From Actinomycetota bacterium (lineage in GTDB: Bacteria > Actinomycetota > UBA4738 > G016210805): a stretch of 6,066 nt of DNA. The notes beneath the pieces are model-generated. The model worked only from the letters and a program-made list of their open reading frames with translations, had not been told where the DNA came from and did not search any database. Below, one piece after another: positions 1-5,352 of this stretch. Position 1 is the stretch's first letter. Each line of letters opens with the position of its first letter. The stretch is from NCBI GenBank assembly GCA_016210805.1, contig JACQTL010000318.1, forward strand, positions 1 to 6,066, written 5' to 3'. The translations under genes were made by a program, and so were the position numbers.

Positions 1-1411
1 CGATCAGGTCGTAGCCGATCAGCCGGGCGGGCTCCTCGGCGGCCCCTCGCTCCAGGTACAGGATCTCGGCGGAGAACGGGACCCCGCCCTCTTGTGTGAA
101 CACCCCGGCGCCCGAGCCCCCCGTCGAGCCGATGCGGAGGAAGACCGTCCCCTCGATCAGCCGGATCGACGGCTGGTGGAAGTGGCCCGACACCACCAGC
201 GGGAACCCCCCCGCCAGCGCGTCGACCATGCGGTCGTCGTGCACCGCCACGATGTCCGGGGGCCGGTCGAGCTCCGCGAGGTCCCGGGCGACCCGCTCGC
301 TCGCCGCGCGAGCCAGCTCCGCGAACACCGGATCCTCCAGCGGCGGCCGCTGGTCCGGGGTGAAGACCGGATGGCCCAGGCCGTAGATCGTGAGGCCGGA
401 CAGGCGGACCGTCTCGCCGTCGAGGGCGAAGCCGTTGCGGAGGTCGTCCAGGGCCACCTGGAACTCCAGCGCGTCGTGGTTCCCCCGCACGTAGACGTAC
501 GGGCGGTCGAACCGGCCGGCCAGGTCGACCAGGAACTGCTCCGCCGGGGTCCCGAAGGAGGTGGTGTCGCCCGTGTCGATCACGAGGTCCACGTCGAACC
601 CCTCCGCCACCTGCCGGGCGAACTCCATGCCCAGGGGGGAGAGGTGGATGTCGGAGACGTGCAGGACCTTGACGACGTCGTCCCCGCGGAACGGGCTGGC
701 CTCGATCGACGTGTAGGCGCGCAGGGCTCCTCCCACTATCCGCTCGAGCTCCTCCCGGAAGTCGGCGATCCGCTCGGTGGCCCGCCTGACCGGGCCGATG
801 AGGTCCGCGGCCAGGCGGAGGGATCCCGAGAAGGTGGGGGACCGGAACGCGGCCACGTCGTAGGAGCCCCAGGCCACCCCGCCCATGGCGCCCGTCACGA
901 GGAGGGCGCCGGCCACGGCGGCTCCGACCCGCCGCCACCTGATCCGGTAGACCAGGAGGCCGGCGGCCGCCGCTCCGATCGCGGCGACGGCGAGCCCGCG
1001 CAGGGCGAACGGGATCACCGACGCGCGCGCGTCGCGCTCGATGTCGGCGACGATCTCCTGCGTGCTCCTCCGCCGGAGGAGCCGGGGGAGCTCGGCCAGG
1101 CCCACGTCCTCGAGGGTCGCGGTCAGGTGGATGGGGGCGAGGTGCGTGTTCGCGGAGATGCGCCCGAAGGGAGGCAGCGCGATCTCGGTCCGTCCGCCAC
1201 CGAACGTGGAGGCCAGGCGGACCCTGAACGGGCCCATGGCCACGGTGTCGTTGCCGAAGGCCTCGAGGGAGAGCCAGGCCCCGGCCGTCCCGAGGAGCGC
1301 GGGGACCAGGCCGACCACGGCGAGCCGGCGGGCCCGACCGGCCAGGCGGGCCCGCCTCGCCAGGCCGTCCCCGTCCCGGTCGGCGGATGGGGGAGATCCC
1401 TCGCCGGCCAC
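1..1411 (-). CDS. Membrane-anchored calcineurin-like metallophosphoesterase (C-terminus cut by window edge)
   Basis: I translated the minus strand by hand; 470 residues are visible and no stop is reached at the left edge. The metallophosphoesterase signature set is complete and in order: D254-x-H256 (in HVSDIHLSP), G281-D282, G310-N311-H312-D313, H391 and G409-H410-x-H412. These residues normally bind a two-metal centre that hydrolyses phosphomono- or phosphodiesters; the substrate cannot be told. The N-terminus is basic (residues 19-29), followed by hydrophobic segments at about 31-50, 131-155 and 163-183. Residues 51-130 form an unrecognised domain between the first two helices. The positive-inside rule (RIRWRR at 156-161) would put the catalytic domain outside the membrane. 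The start is GTG at 1411; the upstream signal is only a weak G-rich stretch, so the start is less certain than the family. The gene is divergent from the DinB-like gene. Family assignment is confident; specific function is unknown. Confidence 0.88.
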   Translation of the reverse strand, partial: MAGEGSPPSADRDGDGLARRARLAGRARRLAVVGLVPALLGTAGAWLSLEAFGNDTVAMGPFRVRLASTFGGGRTEIALPPFGRISANTHLAPIHLTATLEDVGLAELPRLLRRRSTQEIVADIERDARASVIPFALRGLAVAAIGAAAAGLLVYRIRWRRVGAAVAGALLVTGAMGGVAWGSYDVAAFRSPTFSGSLRLAADLIGPVRRATERIADFREELERIVGGALRAYTSIEASPFRGDDVVKVLHVSDIHLSPLGMEFARQVAEGFDVDLVIDTGDTTSFGTPAEQFLVDLAGRFDRPYVYVRGNHDALEFQVALDDLRNGFALDGETVRLSGLTIYGLGHPVFTPDQRPPLEDPVFAELARAASERVARDLAELDRPPDIVAVHDDRMVDALAGGFPLVVSGHFHQPSIRLIEGTVFLRIGSTGGSGAGVFTQEGGVPFSAEILYLERGAAEEPARLIGYDLI

Positions 1412-1505
1412 GGCAAGAACCGTACCCCGCCCGGGGAGGGGGGTCCCCCATCCGCCGCCGGCGGGGGCGGCTACTATCAGGCGTCGAACCGAGGGGGGAG
1501 GAAGG
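1412..1505. promoter_or_regulatory. Divergent intergenic region with candidate -10 boxes
   Basis: This 94-base gap lies between two divergently oriented genes and should hold promoters for both. On the plus strand TACTAT at 1472-1477 matches four of six bases of the TATAAT consensus and sits 28 bases before the ATG at 1506, which would leave a short leader carrying the ribosome binding site. On the minus strand an overlapping GATAGT (1475 down to 1470) also matches four of six. No convincing -35 box is visible for either. The A/T-containing stretch stands out because the surroundings are nearly all G and C. This is inference from base composition and position only. Confidence 0.35.
1493..1505 (+). 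promoter_or_regulatory. Ribosome binding site of the DinB-like gene
   Basis: A purine-rich run of G and A containing GGGAGGA (1496-1502) lies directly before the ATG at 1506. It supports this start over the many longer in-frame extensions, which would run antisense into the phosphoesterase gene. The gap from GGAGG to the ATG is 4 bases, slightly short of ideal. Confidence 0.6.
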
Positions 1506-2093
1506 ATGGACGAGGAGGCTGGCACGGCGGGGCCCGGGGAGGGGGTCGACCCGGTGGCGACGCCCTCCGCGTACAGGGAGATGCTGCTGTCGTGGGCGGG
1601 GGACGGCGACCCGGCCGAGGTCCAGGAGGCCTCCGGTGGCGAGCTCCGCTCCCTGATCGCACGGGCGGGCGAACGGCTCCGCCAGGCCCCCGCCCCGGGC
1701 GAGTGGTCGGCCGTGGAGGTCCTCGGGCACATCGCCGACGCCGAGCTGGTGGGCGCGGCCAGGTACCGGTGGATCCTGGCCCACGACCGCCCCGCCCTAG
1801 CCCCATACGAACAGGACGACTGGGTGGAGCGGCTCGACCATCGCTCCGCCCCGCCGGACGAGCTTCTCGACCTGTTCGAGGCCCTCCGCCGGGCGAACCT
1901 GGCCCTGTGGCGGCGGACCCCGGAGGCCGATCGGGCTCGCCTGGGGATCCATGCGGAGCGCGGGCCGGAGAGCTACGAGACCACCTTCCGCATGATCGCC
2001 GGACACGACCGCGTGCACCTCGACCAGCTCCGCCGCACGGTGGAGGCGGTGGAGGCCATGCCGGCCGGCCGGGGCGGGGAGACGACGGGCTGA
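1506..2093 (+). CDS. DinB/YfiT-like putative metal-dependent protein
   Basis: This 195-residue protein belongs to the DinB/YfiT-like four-helix-bundle superfamily. The region WS-x2-EVLGHIADAE (67-80) carries H75, and GHDRVHLDQL (166-175) carries H167 and H171, giving the H...H-x3-H triad that usually binds a divalent metal. The intervening PYEQDDW (100-106) and the H149/G153 neighbourhood also resemble the DinB_2 branch. Residues 1-20 look disordered. Known relatives include bacillithiol- and mycothiol-dependent transferases and isomerases as well as many proteins of unknown role, so no reaction is assigned. The ATG at 1506 is chosen for its strong upstream GGAGG. The stop overlaps the next start by one base (TGATG), indicating translational coupling and an operon with the genes up to 4451. 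No signal peptide or membrane segment is seen, so it is probably cytoplasmic. Confidence 0.88.
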   Translation: MDEEAGTAGPGEGVDPVATPSAYREMLLSWAGDGDPAEVQEASGGELRSLIARAGERLRQAPAPGEWSAVEVLGHIADAELVGAARYRWILAHDRPALAPYEQDDWVERLDHRSAPPDELLDLFEALRRANLALWRRTPEADRARLGIHAERGPESYETTFRMIAGHDRVHLDQLRRTVEAVEAMPAGRGGETTG

Positions 2094-2518
2094 TGGCGCA
2101 GTCCCGCGAGGAGCTGCTCGACCTCCTGGCCGGCCTGACCCTGTTCGCCGACCTCGCGCCGCCCCAGCTCGAGGCCGCCGTCCACACCTTCGACGAGGAG
2201 TGGTTCGGGGAGGGCCAGAGGGTCCTCCGCCAGGGGATGTCCGGCACGGGGTTCTACGTGATCCTGGAGGGCCAGGCCGCGGTGCGCATCGACGGCGAGG
2301 ACCGGGCCACCCTGGGGAGGGGGGAGTTCTTCGGGGAGGTGTCGGCGCTGCTCGACGACCAGCCCGTGGCCGACGTCGTCGCCGTCACGCCCCTGCGCTG
2401 CCTGGTCCTGCACAAGGCGGAGCTCGAGTCGTTCCTCCTCGCCCATCCGACGGTCATGCTCAGGATGCTCCAGGCGGAGGCCCGCAGGCTCCGGAGCGCC
2501 AACCGGTGGAGGGGGTAG
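2093..2518 (+). CDS. Stand-alone cyclic-nucleotide-binding-fold protein, atypical phosphate cassette
   Basis: This 141-residue protein is essentially one cNMP-binding (CAP effector-type) domain with no helix-turn-helix or catalytic domain. Visible are the leading helix LAGLTLFADLAPPQLEA (12-28), the β-roll pattern with GTGFYVILEG (51-60), and the phosphate-binding cassette region beginning F80-G81-E82. By manual alignment the cassette position usually held by arginine (as in FGE...PRSAT) is proline P91, followed by V92, so classical cAMP/cGMP binding is doubtful. The final helix (about 108-137) matches the domain's C-terminal helices. The start ATG at 2093 overlaps the preceding stop, with GGGGAG at 2076-2081 upstream. 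The stop lies inside the next gene, a 13-base overlap. cNMP domains are known fused to thioredoxin-reductase-like flavoproteins, so this may be a separately encoded regulatory partner of the downstream oxidoreductase; that is inference. Confidence 0.87.
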   Translation: MAQSREELLDLLAGLTLFADLAPPQLEAAVHTFDEEWFGEGQRVLRQGMSGTGFYVILEGQAAVRIDGEDRATLGRGEFFGEVSALLDDQPVADVVAVTPLRCLVLHKAELESFLLAHPTVMLRMLQAEARRLRSANRWRG

Positions 2519-4017
2519 CGGCGGGCGGCGATCGGCCGCATCCCCCCGGCCACTACCCCGTGGTGGTCGTGGGGAGCGGCCCGGGAGGGCTGCAGACCGG
2601 CTACTGGCTGAAGCGCCTCGGCCTCCCCCACGCGCTGCTCTCCGCGGACGACGGCCCGGCGGGCATGTTCCGGAAGTGGCCGTTCTTCCAGCGGCTGATC
2701 ACGTGGACCAAGCCCTTCGCCCCCGTGAAGCGGGGGACCCGGGAGTACGAGTGGTACGACTGGAACAGCCTCCTGGCCGACGAGCCGGAGCTCCGGGCCC
2801 TGGCCCCGGGGGAGATGGACGGGACGTCCTACTTCCCGTCGCGGCCGGAGATGGAGCGGGGCATCGCGGCGTTCGCCGGCAAGGCGGCGATCGAGGTCCG
2901 GTACGGCTGCCGGTGGGAGGGAACCCGCCGGCTCGACGACGGCCGGCTGGCCATCTCCACCTCCGACGGCGAGTACACGTGCCGGGCCGCCGTCTTCGCC
3001 GTGGGGACGACCGTGCCCTGGAAGCCCGGGGTCCCCGGCATGGAGGACGTGCCGCACTACGCGGAGACCCGCCCGGTGCGCGAGTACGCCGGCAGGCGCC
3101 TGGCCATCATCGGCAAGCGCAACTCCGGCTTCGAGCTGGCCGACGGGCTCCTCCCCTGGGCCCGGCAGATCGTGCTGCTCTCTCCCCGCCCCGCCCGGAT
3201 CTCGGTCCTCACCCACTCCACGGCGGCGGCCCGGGCCCGGTACCTCCAGCCCTTCGAGGACCACCTGCTCGGCGGGGGGACCTTCGTGCTGGACGCGGCG
3301 ATCGAGCGGATCGAGCGGGTCGGGGGCGGCTGGCGGGTCCACGCCGCGGGGACCACCCGGCCCGGGGCGATCGTCCTTGACGCCGACGAGGTCATCGCGG
3401 CGACCGGGTTCACCACCCCGCTCCGGGACCTCCCCGACCTGGGCGTGGCGGTGTTCGCCCAGGGCCGCCTCCCCGCCCAGACCCACCTGTGGGAGAGCCC
3501 CTCCGCCCCCGGCGTGTTCTTCGCCGGCTCGGTGACCCAGGGATCGATCGGGCTCAAGAAGTACGGCATCCCCAGCAACTCGGCGGCCGTGCACGGGTTC
3601 CGGTACAACGCCAGGATCCTGGCCGAGCACCTGGCCGAGACCCTCGGGGGATGGGAACGGCCCCGCCCCGTGGTGGAGGCGGAGTCGGTGGTGCCCTACC
3701 TGTTGCGCGAGGCCACCCGGGCGCCGGAGCTCTGGAACCAGCAGTCCTACCTGGCCCGGGTGCTGACGTTCCAGCCGGACCGGGGCATCATTGACGATGG
3801 GATTCGGCCCCTGGCCCAGTTCGTCGACGGGACGGGGCCGGATGCGGTCGCGGTGGCGGTCGAGACGGACGCCGACGGGGACATCCATCCCGCCGTGTAC
3901 GTCCGTCGGGGAGGGCGGGTGGCCGATCACGTCCTGCCCTCCGACCGGCTCCTCGACTTCACGACGGACGAGCATCGCGCGGCCCTGGCCGCCCTGCTCG
4001 GCGACCTGATGAGCTGA
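2506..4017 (+). CDS. FAD/NAD(P)-binding flavoprotein oxidoreductase (FMO/thioredoxin-reductase-like fold)
   Basis: This is a 503-residue two-dinucleotide-binding-domain flavoprotein. An N-terminal Rossmann motif, VVVVGSGPGG (19-28), should bind FAD. A second nucleotide site is LAIIGKRNSGFE (199-210), where the middle glycine of GxGxxG is replaced by arginine. The ATGF motif is at 299-302. The usual C-terminal AGD of FAD enzymes appears as AGS (340-342). Only two cysteines (C135, C159) are present and no CxxC, so it is not a classical thioredoxin reductase; it looks more like flavin monooxygenase-type proteins, substrate unknown. Residues of about 385-503 form an additional C-terminal region I do not recognise. 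The start is GTG at 2506, with GGAG at 2493-2496 nine bases upstream; GTG 2560 is possible but would almost remove the β-strand before the FAD motif. It overlaps the cNMP gene by 13 bases and lies 14 bases before the CoA-binding gene. Confidence 0.85.
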   Translation: MEGVAAGGDRPHPPGHYPVVVVGSGPGGLQTGYWLKRLGLPHALLSADDGPAGMFRKWPFFQRLITWTKPFAPVKRGTREYEWYDWNSLLADEPELRALAPGEMDGTSYFPSRPEMERGIAAFAGKAAIEVRYGCRWEGTRRLDDGRLAISTSDGEYTCRAAVFAVGTTVPWKPGVPGMEDVPHYAETRPVREYAGRRLAIIGKRNSGFELADGLLPWARQIVLLSPRPARISVLTHSTAAARARYLQPFEDHLLGGGTFVLDAAIERIERVGGGWRVHAAGTTRPGAIVLDADEVIAATGFTTPLRDLPDLGVAVFAQGRLPAQTHLWESPSAPGVFFAGSVTQGSIGLKKYGIPSNSAAVHGFRYNARILAEHLAETLGGWERPRPVVEAESVVPYLLREATRAPELWNQQSYLARVLTFQPDRGIIDDGIRPLAQFVDGTGPDAVAVAVETDADGDIHPAVYVRRGGRVADHVLPSDRLLDFTTDEHRAALAALLGDLMS

Positions 4018-4023
4018 GGGAGG
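4018..4023 (+). promoter_or_regulatory. Ribosome binding site deciding the CoA-binding protein start
   Basis: GGGAGG lies 8 bases before the ATG at 4032, an ideal spacing. A GTG at 4023 is in frame but starts on the last base of this motif, so the ATG is preferred. Confidence 0.65.
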
Positions 4024-4031
4024 TGTCCGGG

Positions 4032-4451
4032 ATGTCGAAGCACCCCGAGCTGTCCGAGGACGAGCTCCGGCAGATCTATCACGACACGAAGACGATCGCG
4101 GTGGTGGGGGCCTCCACCGACCCGCGCAAGGCGGCCCACCACATCCCCGCCTACCTCCAGGGACAGGGGTTCACGATCGTCCCCGTGAACCCGACCACCG
4201 AGCAGATCTTCGGGGTCAAGGCCTACCGGAGGCTGGAGGACATCCCCGTGGAGGTCGACGTGGTCGACGTGTTCCGCCCGGGGCCGGAGACGCCCGAGGT
4301 CGCGTGGAGCGCCGTCGCCATCGGGGCCAAGGTCCTGTGGCTCCAGGAGGGCATCGCCAACGACGAGGCCGGCGACACCGCCAGGGAGGGCGGGCTGAAG
4401 TTCGTCCAGGACCGGTGCATGGGGGCCACCCACCGCTTCCTGTTCGGCTGA
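4032..4451 (+). CDS. CoA-binding domain protein (YccU-like Rossmann fold)
   Basis: This 139-residue protein is nearly all one CoA-binding domain of the succinyl-CoA-synthetase α-subunit type. It shows the first β-strand and nucleotide loop TIAVVGASTDPRKAAHH (21-37), VPVNP (50-54) after the second strand, VDVVDVFRP (75-83), and LWLQEGI (102-108). The late conserved cysteine region DRCM (127-130) is also typical of the small stand-alone family. It carries no ligase or transferase domain. Bacterial relatives bind CoA or acyl-CoA, but their physiological role is mostly unknown. The length is normal for the family (about 140). The ATG at 4032 is supported by GGGAGG upstream. It is the last gene of the probable four-gene operon, 14 bases behind the flavoprotein. 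No hairpin followed by a T-run is visible after the stop. Confidence 0.9.
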   Translation: MSKHPELSEDELRQIYHDTKTIAVVGASTDPRKAAHHIPAYLQGQGFTIVPVNPTTEQIFGVKAYRRLEDIPVEVDVVDVFRPGPETPEVAWSAVAIGAKVLWLQEGIANDEAGDTAREGGLKFVQDRCMGATHRFLFG

Positions 4452-4464
4452 TCGACCCGCGGCC

Positions 4465-4470
4465 TAGACT
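4465..4470 (+). promoter_or_regulatory. Candidate -10 box for a leaderless or short-leader GNAT transcript
   Basis: TAGACT fits the TAnnnT pattern and ends 9 bases before the GTG at 4480, so a transcript would begin at or within a few bases of that codon. Leaderless mRNAs with this spacing are common in actinobacteria. No good -35 box is seen, as is frequent for such promoters. It lies in the 28-base gap after the CoA-binding gene and suggests a new transcription unit. Confidence 0.4.
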
Positions 4471-4479
4471 CGGGCCAGG

Positions 4480-5352
4480 GTGGTGAGGTCCGAGGAGGCT
4501 TTGGGGGCGGTGGGACGGGCCCGCCGGGAGGCCGAGGATTCGGCCGCGGTGGCCGGCGTCGAGGTCCGTCCCCTCACCACGCTCGAGGAGGCCGGACAGG
4601 CCGTCCACGTGATGGTGGCCACGTGGGGGAACCACCAGCTCGTCCCCCGTGAGCTTCTCCGGGCCTTCCAGGCCAGCGGGAACGTGCTGCTCGGGGCGTT
4701 CGACGGGAAGGACATGGTCGGGTTCGTCCTCGGGTTCTACGGGACCGACCCGGGGGGCTTCCACCACCACTCCCACATGCTGGCCACCCTCCCGGAGCGG
4801 CAGCACTCGGGGATCGGGCTCGCCCTGAAGCTCGCCCAGCGGGCCGCCGTCCTGGAGGCGGGGGTCGACGTGGTGCGATGGACGTTCGACCCGATGATCG
4901 CCCGCAACGCACACTTCAACCTGAACAAGCTCGGCGTGGTGGCCGACGCCTTCCACCGGCACTTCTACGGGGACATGCCCGACGTGATCAACCGGGGCGA
5001 GCGGAGCGACCGGCTGGAGGTCCGCTGGGACCTCCTCCGGGCGCCAGGCCCCCACCAGGTCCCGGCGGTGCCACTCCAGGTCCTGGTGGCCAGGGAGGGC
5101 GACGAGGAGCTCCCCCGTCCCTCCGCGGTGGGCCGGCTCGAGGCCGGGGCCGCCGCGGTGGAGGTCCCCCGCGACCACGAGGCCCTGAGGGCCCGGGACC
5201 GCGGTCTGGCCTCGGCCTGGCGCGACGCGGTGGCGGAGGCCCTGCGGTCGTGCTTCGACGCCGGGCTCTCGGCCACCGCCTTCCTCCCGGAGGGCGCCTA
5301 CCTCTTGACCGTGGATGAAGCCCCGCCCGCCGGGGGAGGCGGCCCGCCGTGA
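4480..5352 (+). CDS. GNAT acyltransferase (COG3375 type), candidate D-amino acid N-succinyltransferase
   Basis: This 290-residue protein belongs to the COG3375-type GNAT group. The domain begins near VEVRPL (27-32). WGNHQ (49-53) and MVGFVLGFYG (79-88) precede the acyl-CoA pyrophosphate-binding region LPERQHSGIGLALKLAQ (104-120), which holds the R/Q-x-x-G-x-G/A motif. Next come WTFDPMIARNAHFNLNKLG (134-152) and FYGDMPD (162-168), both hallmarks of this subgroup. The C-terminal third is less conserved. In Geobacillus kaustophilus a GNAT protein next to an NSAR N-succinylates D-amino acids from succinyl-CoA; the same neighbour here, overlapping by 4 bases (GTGA), supports that role by inference. 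The start is ambiguous. GTG 4480 fits a leaderless transcript; GTG 4510 has GAGGAGG at 4492-4498, 11 bases upstream, and would remove 10 residues before the domain. Probably cytoplasmic. Confidence 0.87.
   Translation: MVRSEEALGAVGRARREAEDSAAVAGVEVRPLTTLEEAGQAVHVMVATWGNHQLVPRELLRAFQASGNVLLGAFDGKDMVGFVLGFYGTDPGGFHHHSHMLATLPERQHSGIGLALKLAQRAAVLEAGVDVVRWTFDPMIARNAHFNLNKLGVVADAFHRHFYGDMPDVINRGERSDRLEVRWDLLRAPGPHQVPAVPLQVLVAREGDEELPRPSAVGRLEAGAAAVEVPRDHEALRARDRGLASAWRDAVAEALRSCFDAGLSATAFLPEGAYLLTVDEAPPAGGGGPP
5333..5339 (+). promoter_or_regulatory. Ribosome binding site of the NSAR/OSBS gene
   Basis: GGGGAGG ends 9 bases before the GTG at 5349, inside the 3' end of the GNAT gene. Together with the 4-base GTGA overlap it supports coupled translation and this start codon. 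Confidence 0.55.

Noticed and set aside
1454..1471. A GCCGCC / GGCGGC inverted repeat with a six-base loop upstream of the DinB-like gene.
   Set aside because: Six-base G/C-only repeats are expected by chance at this base composition, and no T-run follows, so neither a terminator nor an operator is supported.
92..2092. A long plus-strand open frame continuous with the cNMP-fold gene, which would give an 808-residue protein.
   Set aside because: Its first 667 codons lie antisense to the phosphoesterase and out of frame with the DinB-like gene, and are Arg/Gly/Pro-rich with no recognisable domain. This is a typical high-GC shadow frame; only the part from 2093 is real.
2254..3975. A 573-codon minus-strand open frame opposite the flavoprotein gene.
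   Set aside because: The composition is low-complexity and rich in Gly, Pro, Arg and Val, with no domain, while the opposite strand carries clear FAD and NAD(P) motifs.
2506..4017. Annotation as thioredoxin-disulfide reductase.
   Set aside because: The protein has only two well-separated cysteines and no CxxC redox motif, despite the shared fold and the cNMP-domain neighbour.
4216..5178. A 320-codon minus-strand open frame opposite the CoA-binding and GNAT genes.
   Set aside because: It spans two convincingly coding plus-strand genes and ends in an Arg/Pro-rich tract, so it is a shadow.
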